This document shows, in pieces, positions 1 through 8,250 of a DNA stretch of 22,373 nt. How positions within the stretch are numbered: the stretch's first letter is position 1; the number at the start of each line of letters is the position of its first letter. Source of the DNA: Bacteroidales bacterium (GTDB lineage: Bacteria > Bacteroidota > Bacteroidia > Bacteroidales > B18-G4). The stretch is from the NCBI GenBank assembly GCA_023145125.1, contig JAGLEK010000510.1:1-22373 (forward strand), read 5' to 3'. The position numbers and the translations under genes are program-made. The notes below the pieces were generated by a model. The model was given only the letters and a program-made list of their open reading frames with translations, made no database searches and was not told where the DNA came from.

Positions 1-5
1 TAATA

Positions 6-1526
6 TTATTTCACGACGCGGAAAAGTTTATCCCACCTGATCTTGCCCTGGAACCAGCTTTTGTCGGGATTGAGTGAGAGCCAGACAAAGACTGCTTTAC
101 CAACGATGTGGTTTTCCGGAACAAAGCCCCAGTAGCGTGAATCCGCTGAGTTATGCCGGTTGTCGCCCATCATGAAATAATAATCCATTTCAAAAGTATA
201 ACTGTCGCTTACAACGCCATCGATAATAACTTTACCGTCCTTCACTTCCAGATCATGGCCTTCGTATGCATGGATTGCTCTTCGGTACAGGTGTATGTTA
301 CCGGTGTTGATCTCAATGCTTTCACCGGCCTTTGGAATATACAGTGGCCCAAAGTTATCGACACTCCACCCATAAGCCTGATTATAGGGGTAGATGCGCT
401 TGATGTCGTCAGGGTTTCCTGCCGGATGTGTAAGCCGTGTAACAGATTTTACAACGGGTGTTTCCTTTAGCTTTTCTGCAGCATCTTCATTCATATAAGC
501 GTAGGAGATCGAGGGGTTCCCTGTGGAAACAACCTCATGAATGCCGAGCTTGTCGATCAGGCGGTCACTAAGCCTGGAGCCATCAGTAATGACCTGGTAG
601 CTGAATTGTGCATATTTCGGGGGCTCCAGGGCTTTGCCATTAATAAACACTACCTGGTCGATAACCTGCAGGCTGTCTCCGGGCAGCCCGACGCAGCGTT
701 TAATATAATTTTCACGTTTATCTACAGGCCTGGCGATGATGTCTCCATACTTTCGCTTATTATTCCAAACATCACGCTTCCCGTTTTGCCTTACAAGGCT
801 GTAATAACTGTCGTTGCTCTGAAATACTGTCGATAAAGTATCTCCGTCGGGATAATTGAATACGACGGCATCATATCTATTAATACTATTTAAGCCCGGA
901 TAGCGGTAGTATGGCAGGCTGATCCATTCAAAGTAGGACTTTGTCGTGCTGGTGAGAGGTAAGGTATGATGTACGAAGGGGAATGTAAGAGGGGTTATAG
1001 GTACGCGTGGGCCGTAGCTGACCTTACTCACGAACAGGAAATCACCCCTTAACAAGGAGCCTTCCATGGATGAAGTAGGGATCGTATATGCCTCAATGAA
1101 GAAGGTGCGGATGATGGTAGCTGCAACCACGGCAAAGATGATGGCATCAACCCATTCACGTGCCGGGCCTTTCTTTACTTTTTCCCTCTTGTCAGGATCC
1201 AGGTATTGTTCTTTGCCCGAAAATCCCAGGTATGGAAGATAAAAGAAAGGGAAAATGACGCCTAAAGCCTGTGCACCAATACTCTCTTTGCCGAAACATT
1301 TCAATATTTCCACTACCATCAGGAGGATCACGAAAACATTGATAAAGGGAACCAGGATGAAAATATACCACCAGATGGGCTTATTGATGATCTTGAGCCA
1401 GATATAAAAATTAAGAAAGGGTACTACGGCCTTCCATCCGTCCTCTCCTGCTTTTTCGAAGATCTTCCATAAGCCGGCAGTGGATAATATCAGGAAAACA
1501 ATTACAATGATATCGTATGCATTCAT
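6..1526 (-). CDS. lepB: Signal peptidase I (large Bacteroidota type)
   Basis: Membrane serine protease that removes signal peptides from exported proteins at the outer face of the inner membrane. The 506-residue protein is much longer than a minimal SPase I. An N-terminal segment (about residues 1-100) has several hydrophobic helices and a GWKAVVPFLN motif resembling the DUF5684-type domain. A further membrane helix at about 126-145 leads into the catalytic region. PTSSM at 150-154 carries the likely nucleophile S153. YIKRCVGLPGD at 274-284 carries the likely general base K276. GDNRHNSADSRYWG at 454-467 is the conserved late box. Between the last two boxes is a long insertion (about 300-450). 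It is the last gene of the parA-parB-DUF5683-dapB run, after a 90-base gap in which I see no exact -7 box. All catalytic boxes are intact. Confidence 0.95.
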   Translation of the reverse strand: MNAYDIIVIVFLILSTAGLWKIFEKAGEDGWKAVVPFLNFYIWLKIINKPIWWYIFILVPFINVFVILLMVVEILKCFGKESIGAQALGVIFPFFYLPYLGFSGKEQYLDPDKREKVKKGPAREWVDAIIFAVVAATIIRTFFIEAYTIPTSSMEGSLLRGDFLFVSKVSYGPRVPITPLTFPFVHHTLPLTSTTKSYFEWISLPYYRYPGLNSINRYDAVVFNYPDGDTLSTVFQSNDSYYSLVRQNGKRDVWNNKRKYGDIIARPVDKRENYIKRCVGLPGDSLQVIDQVVFINGKALEPPKYAQFSYQVITDGSRLSDRLIDKLGIHEVVSTGNPSISYAYMNEDAAEKLKETPVVKSVTRLTHPAGNPDDIKRIYPYNQAYGWSVDNFGPLYIPKAGESIEINTGNIHLYRRAIHAYEGHDLEVKDGKVIIDGVVSDSYTFEMDYYFMMGDNRHNSADSRYWGFVPENHIVGKAVFVWLSLNPDKSWFQGKIRWDKLFRVVK

Positions 1527-1616
1527 AATGCTGTTTTATTTTTGACCAAAGTAAGGGTAATTTTCATTATTGCTCACCCGGGCGGTGTTAAATATTGTTA
1601 AACGTCAGGCCCCTGC

Positions 1617-2339
1617 TTATTTCTCATCATAGAGTATATCCTTCATGCCGAAACAACCTTTCCTGCCGGCCAGCCATTCAGCAGCATGAAGAGCGCCATA
1701 GGCAAAGCCTTTTCTGGAGTGTGCGGTATGCTTAATTTCCAGGCTGTCGATCTCAGAGTCATATTGAACAAAATGTGTTCCCGGAACCTGGTTCCTTCGG
1801 ATGGAGATAATCTCCAACTCATTCGGGCTTTTTGACGGCCTGTTGACCCATATATCCTTCACAGTATGATGACGGATGATCTCATTGGCAAGACTGATCG
1901 CCGTGCCGCTGGGCGAATCCTTTTTACCGCTATGGTGGATCTCTTCAACGAGGATGCGGTAATCTGGGTACTTGCTCATAAATGCAGCCAGGTTTTTGTT
2001 CAATTCAAACATGATATTCATGCCCGGACTGTAATTGCTGGCATAGAAGAAAGCGTGCTCGCCCTCCAGGCAGATCTTCCTTATTTCTTCGAAAGAATCA
2101 GTCCAGCCGGTAGTGCCCGATACCACCGGCAACCCGGCTTCGAAACAGCGGCGAATATTTTTTACAGCTATTGCAGGCATGCTGAATTCAATGGCAACAT
2201 CTGCTCCGGATATGACATCCCGTTTATTGTCCCAATCGGTTTCGTTATCAATAATTGCTGTTATCTCATGGCCATGATCAAGGGCCATTTTTTCAATTTC
2301 CCTGCCCATCCGGCCATATCCAATGATTGCAATCTTCAC
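1617..2339 (-). CDS. dapB: 4-hydroxy-tetrahydrodipicolinate reductase
   Basis: Cytoplasmic NAD(P)H-dependent reductase making tetrahydrodipicolinate, a step toward lysine and meso-diaminopimelate for peptidoglycan. The 240 residues match the usual length. The Rossmann dinucleotide motif GYGRMG is at 7-12, SGTTGW at 74-79, and the family signature EEIHHSGKKDSPSGTA at 132-147. By comparison with the E. coli enzyme, H135 and K139 are the likely catalytic pair and the SGT after them binds substrate. The start lies 10 bases after the DUF5683 stop codon, which indicates co-transcription with the par genes. The stop is 90 bases before lepB. The gene appears intact. Confidence 0.96.
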   Translation of the reverse strand: MKIAIIGYGRMGREIEKMALDHGHEITAIIDNETDWDNKRDVISGADVAIEFSMPAIAVKNIRRCFEAGLPVVSGTTGWTDSFEEIRKICLEGEHAFFYASNYSPGMNIMFELNKNLAAFMSKYPDYRILVEEIHHSGKKDSPSGTAISLANEIIRHHTVKDIWVNRPSKSPNELEIISIRRNQVPGTHFVQYDSEIDSLEIKHTAHSRKGFAYGALHAAEWLAGRKGCFGMKDILYDEK

Positions 2340-2349
2340 AATTTCTTAT

Positions 2350-2970
2350 TTAAAATTTAACAGTCAGTTTTACTCCGGTCACAGGCCTGAAATCCGGCCG
2401 CCTGATATGCATTACCGGATCCACACGAATCGACAGGTCTTCGCTTACGTCATAATCAAAGAGATGTGCGTCCACGCTGGCATCTACGATATTAAGGATG
2501 TACCATAGCCCGCCCACGATATAGCTTAATTCCATATTTCGCCGGTGATATTTTTTCCCATCCAATAATTGTTGCTCATCATACTGGCCAACATAATCAT
2601 TGTCGATGTAGCCCGAATCCCCTGCTATAACATAATCATATGCTTCATCATACTTTTTGTACTCACTGGTATTGCTGATGATAAAATAGGTGATAAGTCC
2701 GAATCCGGCATAAATGATTGGTATTTTCCAGTATTTTTTGTTGTAAGCCTGTCCGAGGCCGGGCAATACTGCAGAAAAAATGGCTGCTTTGTTCGGGGAA
2801 TGCGGCTTTTTAAAAGCAGTGTCGACTTCCGTCGTATTTTGCGCCTCGAGCTCAGGCCGGGGGAGTAGCAGTAGAAAACAGAACATGAACAGGATAACTC
2901 CATACCGGAACGGTATGTGCATAAAGCCTTTATTTGCTGCTTCTGAAGATGTAGTCCCGCGTTGAAACAT
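2350..2970 (-). CDS. DUF5683 domain membrane protein
   Basis: Membrane or envelope protein of unknown function, recognised as the DUF5683 family by NKAAIFSAVLPGLGQAYN (about 59-76), a following hydrophobic helix (about 80-99) and a later MELSYIVGGLWYILNIVDA segment with a DAHLFDYDV motif. A hydrophobic stretch at about 25-37 followed by a polar region looks like a signal peptide. The given start leaves an unusually long 24-residue lead before it, so an internal Met17 (ATG at 2922) would give a more normal signal peptide and may be the true start. It lies 17 bases after parB (65 if Met17 is used) and 10 before dapB. This gene order is common in Bacteroidota. The link to chromosome segregation is positional only; no function can be inferred. 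Confidence 0.85.
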   Translation of the reverse strand: MFQRGTTSSEAANKGFMHIPFRYGVILFMFCFLLLLPRPELEAQNTTEVDTAFKKPHSPNKAAIFSAVLPGLGQAYNKKYWKIPIIYAGFGLITYFIISNTSEYKKYDEAYDYVIAGDSGYIDNDYVGQYDEQQLLDGKKYHRRNMELSYIVGGLWYILNIVDASVDAHLFDYDVSEDLSIRVDPVMHIRRPDFRPVTGVKLTVKF

Positions 2971-2987
2971 ATGATATGGTAGGTTCC

Positions 2988-3869
2988 CTAGTCGAGCAAT
3001 GCCAGGATACGACTGAAATCCTGGTCTGATTCAAAGGAGATAACGATTTGTCCTTTGCCATTATTATTCCGGCGGATGTTTACATTGGTGCCAAGCTTGT
3101 CGCGTAGTTCCACCGCAGTGCTGTTGAAAAATTCAGGCAGTTCTACCGGGTCTTTCATTGTAACCGGAGGCTGGGCCTGAAAATTACGTACAAGTTCTTC
3201 TACCTGTCTGACCGAAAGGTCGCGGGCAATTATCTTCTTCAGGATTCCCAGTTGTATTTCCGGGTCAGTTACATTTATCAGTGCCCGGGCATGGCCCATG
3301 CTGATCCTATCGTCGCGCAGTGCAAGTTGAATTTCAGCAGGCAGTTTAAGAAGCCTGAGGTAATTTGTTATGGTTGAACGGTTTTTGCTGATCCGTTCGC
3401 TGAGCTTTTCATGCGTAAGCTCACATTCTTCTATCAGGCGCTGGTAGCTGATGGCGATCTCTATGGCGTTCAAGTCCTTCCTGTGAATATTCTCTACCAA
3501 TGCCATTTCCAGCATCTGCTCATCATTGGCTACCCTGATATAACAAGGCACCTCACTTATACCCGCAACTTTGGAAGCACGCAGGCGGCGCTCGCCGGAT
3601 ATTAACTGGTACTTATCATAGCCAAGTTTTCTTACCGTGATGGGCTGTATGATGCCCTGCTTTTCGATGGAGGCTGCCAATTCCTTTAAAAGCTCATCAT
3701 CAAACTGATCGCGTGGCTGAAAAGGATTGGAAACAATTTTTTCAACAGCGATGTTGGCTATGGCCCCAACCACATAATTGCCGGAGATGTCTTTCGAGGT
3801 GATATCTGTTTCGGGGCTTTGCAAAATTGCATCCAGTCCTCTTCCCAATGCTTTCTTCTTAGTTTTCAT
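2988..3869 (-). CDS. parB: Chromosome-partitioning protein ParB
   Basis: CTP-dependent DNA clamp that loads at parS and works with ParA in origin segregation. The 293 residues carry the usual parts. The N-terminal ALGRGLDAIL tail (7-16) is typical of chromosomal ParB and contacts ParA. The ParB/Srx nucleotide-binding domain has NPFQPR (48-53), GERRLRA (92-98) and ENIHRKDLN (126-134). A helix-turn-helix lies at about 152-178, and a C-terminal dimerisation segment ends in FSRILALLD. The start ATG overlaps the end of parA by 11 bases, which suggests translational coupling. I see no parS-like palindrome in the window, so the loading site is presumably elsewhere. Confidence 0.96.
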   Translation of the reverse strand: MKTKKKALGRGLDAILQSPETDITSKDISGNYVVGAIANIAVEKIVSNPFQPRDQFDDELLKELAASIEKQGIIQPITVRKLGYDKYQLISGERRLRASKVAGISEVPCYIRVANDEQMLEMALVENIHRKDLNAIEIAISYQRLIEECELTHEKLSERISKNRSTITNYLRLLKLPAEIQLALRDDRISMGHARALINVTDPEIQLGILKKIIARDLSVRQVEELVRNFQAQPPVTMKDPVELPEFFNSTAVELRDKLGTNVNIRRNNNGKGQIVISFESDQDFSRILALLD

Positions 3870-4674
3870 CAGTAATATCTATGTATTTGTCAGCTTCATC
3901 AATAGTGGTCATATTATGCTTTTGAAGGATCTCCCTGGCCAGGTTAAGGTAGTTGATGGCCCCTGTGCTGCTGGCATCATGCATAATGATTGTTTCACCG
4001 AAACTGGGTGCTTCACCAAGCTTGGTGTTTCGGCTGATTATGGTTTCAAAGACCATTTGCTGGAAATGAGTTTTAACCTCGTCTACAACTTGCCTGGACA
4101 GCCTGAGACGAGAGTCAAACATAGTTAGCAAAATGCCTTCAATATCAAGTTTTTCATTCAGGCGGGTTTGCACAATTTTAATTGTGTTGAGCAGTTTCCC
4201 GAGGCCTTCCAGGGCAAAGTATTCACACTGCACAGGGATGATCACGGAATCAGCGGCTGTAAGGGCATTCACGGTTATGAGGCCGAGGGATGGCGAACAA
4301 TCGATAACGATATAGTCATAGTTGTCTTTCACCTGGTCGATAACCTTGCGCATCATCTTTTCCCTGTTCGGGAGGTTGATCATTTCTATCTCAGCACCTA
4401 CCAGGTCGATGTGTGCAGGTAGCACGGAAAGGAAAGGAGTGGTCGATTCCAGGATCACGTTGTTTGGATCCAGGTCGTCCATGATGCACTCATAAATACT
4501 GGTCTGAACTTTTTTTGGGTCGTAGCCAAGCCCGGAGGTTGCATTTGCCTGGGGATCTGCATCAATTACCAGGGTTTTATATTCCAGCACAGCCAGGCTG
4601 GCCCCCAGGTTAATGGCAGTTGTGGTTTTTCCAACGCCTCCTTTTTGATTTGCGATCGCAATGACTTTTCCCAT
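3859..4674 (-). CDS. parA: Chromosome-partitioning ATPase ParA (Soj family)
   Basis: Deviant-Walker ATPase that binds the nucleoid as an ATP dimer and is released by ParB, driving origin segregation. The 271 residues start MGKVIAIANQ with the deviant Walker A KGGVGKTT at 11-18 (both lysines present), Walker A' VIDADPQANAT at 37-46, and Walker B VIDCSPSLG at 123-131. The length is typical of chromosomal ParA without an extra N-terminal DNA-binding domain. It is the first gene of the minus-strand operon, and its stop overlaps the parB start. A minus-strand -7 box lies at 4708-4715. Confidence 0.96.
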   Translation of the reverse strand: MGKVIAIANQKGGVGKTTTAINLGASLAVLEYKTLVIDADPQANATSGLGYDPKKVQTSIYECIMDDLDPNNVILESTTPFLSVLPAHIDLVGAEIEMINLPNREKMMRKVIDQVKDNYDYIVIDCSPSLGLITVNALTAADSVIIPVQCEYFALEGLGKLLNTIKIVQTRLNEKLDIEGILLTMFDSRLRLSRQVVDEVKTHFQQMVFETIISRNTKLGEAPSFGETIIMHDASSTGAINYLNLAREILQKHNMTTIDEADKYIDITDEN

Positions 4675-4707
4675 ATTCTTATAAGATGATGATTAGTTTA
4701 TGATAAG

Positions 4708-4715
4708 CAAAAGTA
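4708..4715 (-). promoter_or_regulatory. Candidate -7 box for the parA operon
   Basis: On the minus strand this reads TACTTTTG, an exact match to the Bacteroidota -7 form TAnnTTTG, 33 bases before the parA start codon. I see no clear TTG -33 element at the usual spacing, so only the -7 half is supported. Confidence 0.5.
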
Positions 4716-4781
4716 CGAAGTTATTGACTAAAAATTTTGCTCGTTACAGAATTAGTTATTAACGCATGTTAATTTTTTTAG

Positions 4782-4811
4782 AAAAAAAAAGCTGCCTTGT
4801 TTTGACAGCTT
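4782..4811 (-). terminator. Rho-independent terminator after the DUF3276 gene
   Basis: An 8-bp stem (4789-4796 with 4804-4811, one G-T pair) with a 7-base loop is followed on the minus strand by a run of nine T (plus-strand A run 4782-4790, partly within the stem). It lies 28 bases past the DUF3276 stop codon and separates it from the parA operon. Confidence 0.75.
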
Positions 4812-4838
4812 CTCTCCTGGAAATATTGTAAGTAAGAT

Positions 4839-5225
4839 CTATTCATCTTTGGTTTCATCTTTGGTTTCTTCAGGATCGCCGAGGTCTTCAAACTTCACAC
4901 TGGCAATGCTTTCAGACTTAGAGACTTGTGTATCCGGTTCCGGTTCCGGCTCCGGTGCTTTTTTCCCTGTTTCAATAAATTCAATGGCCTCACTCAAGCC
5001 CCTTGAGAATTTTTCAAAATCTTCCTTGTACAGGAAGAGCTTATGTTTCTCATAATAAAATTTACCCGAATCATTGTTAAAGCGCCTTTTGCTTTCTGTA
5101 ATTGTCAGGTACTGTTCCCCGGCCCTGGTTGCTTTCACATCAAAGAAGTAGGTCCTCTTGCCGGCCCTGATCACCCTTGAGTAGATTTCTTCCCTGATCA
5201 CATCTTTGTTTTCTTGCTCTTCCAT
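4839..5225 (-). CDS. DUF3276 PUR-domain nucleic-acid-binding protein
   Basis: Small cytoplasmic protein of the PUR-alpha-like DUF3276 family, known for sequence-preferring single-strand DNA or RNA binding in the wider family (for example BpuR of Borrelia). Residues about 12-88 carry the PUR repeat: EEIYSRVIRAGKRTYFFDVK, then YLTITESKRRF, then FYYEKHKLFLYKEDFEKF. Residues 89-128 form a low-complexity acidic tail with EPEPEPEP and a repeated KDET unit, encoded by short tandem DNA repeats. The gene is monocistronic, with its own promoter (5261-5290) and terminator (4782-4811). Its physiological target in Bacteroidota is not evident from the sequence. Confidence 0.9.
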   Translation of the reverse strand: MEEQENKDVIREEIYSRVIRAGKRTYFFDVKATRAGEQYLTITESKRRFNNDSGKFYYEKHKLFLYKEDFEKFSRGLSEAIEFIETGKKAPEPEPEPDTQVSKSESIASVKFEDLGDPEETKDETKDE

Positions 5226-5260
5226 GTTGTGTTTTTTGGTTCGTTTACCCTCAACAAGGG

Positions 5261-5290
5261 CAAAAATATAAATATTTATTAATCGTCAAA
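5261..5290 (-). promoter_or_regulatory. Promoter of the DUF3276 gene
   Basis: On the minus strand a TTTG (5290-5287) is followed after 18 bases by TATTTTTG (5268-5261). This matches the Bacteroidota sigma factor pattern of TTG at -33 and TAnnTTTG at -7. The start codon is 35 bases beyond the -7 box. Confidence 0.65.
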
Positions 5291-5417
5291 CGAAAAATTT
5301 CATAATAATTCCCATCCTGAAAACTGTTTCCCGGGGTGGCTCACTAATTTATTTCATACAAGACATGATATTATACTTAATGGTTGCATATACTTACAGG
5401 ATAATTCAGGAATTACT

Positions 5418-5425
5418 TACATTTG
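5418..5425 (+). promoter_or_regulatory. Candidate -7 box for the LtaS-like gene
   Basis: TACATTTG matches TAnnTTTG exactly. It ends only 4 bases before an in-frame ATG at 5430 but 43 bases before the ATG at 5469. Transcription would begin at about 5430, so the box argues for the downstream start. The -33 element is weak. Confidence 0.5.
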
Positions 5426-5468
5426 CGTTATGCGTAGGTGTTATTACAGTAGCCATGTGTATCTTGTT

Positions 5469-7355
5469 ATGCTTGCCCGCTTGCTGATAGCCCTGCTGTT
5501 TTTTTCACTGTCGCGCCTCCTCTTTTATTTGTTTAATACACAGTTTTTTGGCGACCTGAACGGGATTGATTTGCTCGAAGCTTTTCTCGGCGGCATGCGC
5601 TTTGATATTTCAATCGTGATCATTCTCAGTGCTCCCTTTATCCTCATGAACACCATTCCTATCCCTGCAAGGAGTGGGAAAACCTGGCAGCTGCTTGCTC
5701 TGGCCTCCTTTTATATAACCAATGTAAGCGGTTTTGCCCTTAACATGATCGATACGGTATATTTCCGGTTCACATCAAAACGGATGACCGCCGACATCTT
5801 TTCGTTCATTGACGCTGGTGAAGATGACATGATGACATTGATCCCAAGGTTTTTGATCGACTTTAAATGGGAGTTTTTGAGCTGGGTGTTTCTTTCCATG
5901 ATCTTTATATGGATCTCCTCAAGGATCAGGCTTAAGAAAAAGGAAATTAAACATGGCATACGTTACTACGTCATTAATACCATTCTGTTCCTGCTTACTG
6001 CATTTATTTCAATAATTGGGATACGGGGAGGATTCCAGCTGCGTCCTTTTACTATCATCAATGCCGGAGAATATACTGCGGCAAAGAATGTCTCACTGGT
6101 ATTGAATACGCCCTTTACTATTGTAAAATCATGGGGGCATATTGACCTGGAAGAAGTTTCGTATTTTACGGATGAAGAAACACTGATTGCCACATACCAG
6201 CCCATACATCACCCCCCAACACCCGATTCAACCAATTCAACCAACGTAGTTCTGATCATCATGGAAAGCTTTGGTACCGAATATATCGGTGCCCTGAATG
6301 GAGATGGAAGCAAAGGCTATACACCTTATCTTGATTCCATCATTAATCAGGGCTTTGCCTTTAAAGCATATGCTAATGGCAAACAATCCATTGAAGCACT
6401 GCCTGCCATTGTTGCCGGGCTGCCATCCCTGTCGGGCAAGCCGTACATTACTTCGGCATATGGTGGCAATGAAATAAACAGTATGGCCAATTTGTTGAAG
6501 GCGAAGGGCTATAACTCATCTTTTTTTCATGGGGGGAGGAACGGAACCATGGGCTTTGAATTCTTTGTTGGAATGGCTGGCTTTGACACGTATTACGGCA
6601 AAGATGAATATGGTAATGATGATGATTTTGATGGAAACTGGGGTATCTATGATGATGCTTTCTTTGATTTTTTCAAAGGAAAGCTGGATGTGACAGAAGA
6701 ACCATTCCTGGCTGCCTTCTTTTCACTCTCATCACATCACCCCTACATGGTGCCGGAAAAATATCAGGGCATGTTTGACAAGGGTACCCTGGATATTCAT
6801 GAAAGCATAATGTATGCCGATTATTCACTTGGCCGGTTCATGCGTCAGGCTTCGCATGAAGAGTGGTTTAAAAACACGCTCTTCATTTTCACGGCCGACC
6901 ACACATCCCTCTCTGATGATATTGCTTATCAGAGCAGGGAAGGGATCTATGCAGTACCAATAGTGTTTTATATGCCGGGAAAGATCGATCCGGAAATAAG
7001 TTCAGAGATTGCCCAGCATAGCGACATATTGCCCAGCATGTTGGGGTTCATGGACTATGACAAACCCTTCCTGTCGTTCGGCAATGATCTGTTCGACACT
7101 ACGGCCTGTCGTTTTTCGGTGAGCTACATCGATGGCATTTACCAGTTGATTAAGGATGGCTGGTCATTACTATACGACGGAAAAGACGTTATTGGCCTCT
7201 ATGCCCTTGACAAGCCGGTAAATTCCAGGGAGAACGAGATGTACAGCAATTCTGATATTGCGGATGAGCTGGCAAATTTTCTTAAAGCCATTATTCAGCA
7301 GTACAATCATAGATTGATCAATAACCAACTAATAATTCGGGCTGAGGATGAATAA
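5469..7355 (+). CDS. LTA synthase-like phosphoglycerol transferase / sulfatase-family membrane enzyme
   Basis: Alkaline-phosphatase-superfamily protein with the LtaS layout: about five N-terminal membrane helices (roughly 2-23, 45-63, 73-95, 135-152, 169-187), then a periplasmic sulfatase-type domain. Likely metal and active-site residues, numbered from this start, are E266 in IIMESFG, S307 in GKQSIEALP (the position of the LtaS nucleophilic Thr), H423/H424 in SSHHPY, and D477-H478 in FTADHTS. Relatives transfer phosphoglycerol or phosphoethanolamine from phospholipids, and the substrate here is not known. I chose ATG 5469 over the in-frame ATG 5430 because the -7 box at 5418-5425 leaves no leader for the upstream one; the longer form would be 641 residues. 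The last 8 bases overlap the lipid kinase gene, suggesting joint lipid metabolism. Confidence 0.85.
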   Translation: MLARLLIALLFFSLSRLLFYLFNTQFFGDLNGIDLLEAFLGGMRFDISIVIILSAPFILMNTIPIPARSGKTWQLLALASFYITNVSGFALNMIDTVYFRFTSKRMTADIFSFIDAGEDDMMTLIPRFLIDFKWEFLSWVFLSMIFIWISSRIRLKKKEIKHGIRYYVINTILFLLTAFISIIGIRGGFQLRPFTIINAGEYTAAKNVSLVLNTPFTIVKSWGHIDLEEVSYFTDEETLIATYQPIHHPPTPDSTNSTNVVLIIMESFGTEYIGALNGDGSKGYTPYLDSIINQGFAFKAYANGKQSIEALPAIVAGLPSLSGKPYITSAYGGNEINSMANLLKAKGYNSSFFHGGRNGTMGFEFFVGMAGFDTYYGKDEYGNDDDFDGNWGIYDDAFFDFFKGKLDVTEEPFLAAFFSLSSHHPYMVPEKYQGMFDKGTLDIHESIMYADYSLGRFMRQASHEEWFKNTLFIFTADHTSLSDDIAYQSREGIYAVPIVFYMPGKIDPEISSEIAQHSDILPSMLGFMDYDKPFLSFGNDLFDTTACRFSVSYIDGIYQLIKDGWSLLYDGKDVIGLYALDKPVNSRENEMYSNSDIADELANFLKAIIQQYNHRLINNQLIIRAEDE

Positions 7356-8241
7356 ACAGTTCAGGGAAAAGATCATCATCATCGTGAACCCCGTTTCCGG
7401 GGTCAGGAAAGGCCGCATGGGCGAGCTTTCTGAGCTTGTGGAACATTCACTTGACCTTGAGCGCTTTGATCCCGAAATTAAAATTACCAGCTATGCAGGG
7501 CATGGTGCCGGGATCGCTCAGGAAGGGCTTGAAAGCGGTATCAGGCGCTTCATTGTGGCCGGAGGGGATGGCTCAATAAATGAAGTCGCAGAAAAACTTG
7601 TAGATACAGATGCCATACTGGGGATCATACCGGCCGGGTCAGGCAATGGACTTGCACACCACTTAGGCATTCCACGAAAGAAAAGAGATGCTGTTGAGTT
7701 GATAAACCGCGACAAAATTATTAAGATCGATACCTGCGCGGTGAATGATGTCTTTTTTGCAAGCATTGCCGGAATAGGCTTTGATGCCAGTGTTGCCAGG
7801 CAATTTGCAAAAAGCAATCGGAGGGGATTTCTTACTTATGCGAAGATTGTTTTAAGTGAATACCTTAGCTATAAGCCGCTTAAATACAATCTGAACCTGG
7901 ATGGAGACGAACTGGAAACAAAAGCCTTTTTTATCAGCTTTGCAAATTCCAGCCAGTTTGGATACAATACACAAATTTCCCCGCAGGCATCGATTACCGA
8001 CGGCCTCATCGATGTTTGTGTTGTGAGGAAGCCTCCTGTGACGGCTTTTCCGGCAATTGCACGCCTTATGTACCATCAAAAGATCAACCAATCGAAATAT
8101 ATTGAGATTTACCGTGCCACCAATATTCTGGTGAAGAGAAAAAAAGGAAAGACGGTCAATATTGATGGTGAAGCCGTTAAGCTTGGCAAGAAGCTGCATA
8201 TCACCATCCGGCCATCCTCTTTAAATGTTGTTGTTCCTTAA
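7348..8241 (+). CDS. YegS/BmrU-family lipid kinase (diacylglycerol kinase-like)
   Basis: Soluble or membrane-associated kinase of the DAGK catalytic family, which phosphorylates diacylglycerol or related lipids with ATP. The 297 residues match YegS and DgkB length. The nucleotide-binding motif GGDGSINEV is at 72-80, preceded by IIVNPVSG at 11-18. A second conserved loop PAGSGNGLAHHL is at 95-106. The C-terminal half has the family's beta-sandwich pattern, with DGLIDVCVV and a late NIDGE. It begins inside the end of the LtaS-like gene (8-base overlap, ATGAATAA), so it is probably translationally coupled. The SUI1 gene follows 9 bases later. Lipid substrate not determined. Confidence 0.93.
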   Translation: MNKQFREKIIIIVNPVSGVRKGRMGELSELVEHSLDLERFDPEIKITSYAGHGAGIAQEGLESGIRRFIVAGGDGSINEVAEKLVDTDAILGIIPAGSGNGLAHHLGIPRKKRDAVELINRDKIIKIDTCAVNDVFFASIAGIGFDASVARQFAKSNRRGFLTYAKIVLSEYLSYKPLKYNLNLDGDELETKAFFISFANSSQFGYNTQISPQASITDGLIDVCVVRKPPVTAFPAIARLMYHQKINQSKYIEIYRATNILVKRKKGKTVNIDGEAVKLGKKLHITIRPSSLNVVVP

Positions 8242-8250
8242 CTGATCATT

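Noticed and set aside
1151..1165. CACGTG core resembling a parS site
   Set aside because: The bases around the CACGTG do not form the two arms of the parS consensus, and it lies inside the lepB coding region.
1588..1604. GTTAAA direct repeat before lepB as a possible phage or plasmid iteron
   Set aside because: Only two copies in an A/T-rich 90-base gap, with no replication gene or further copies nearby.
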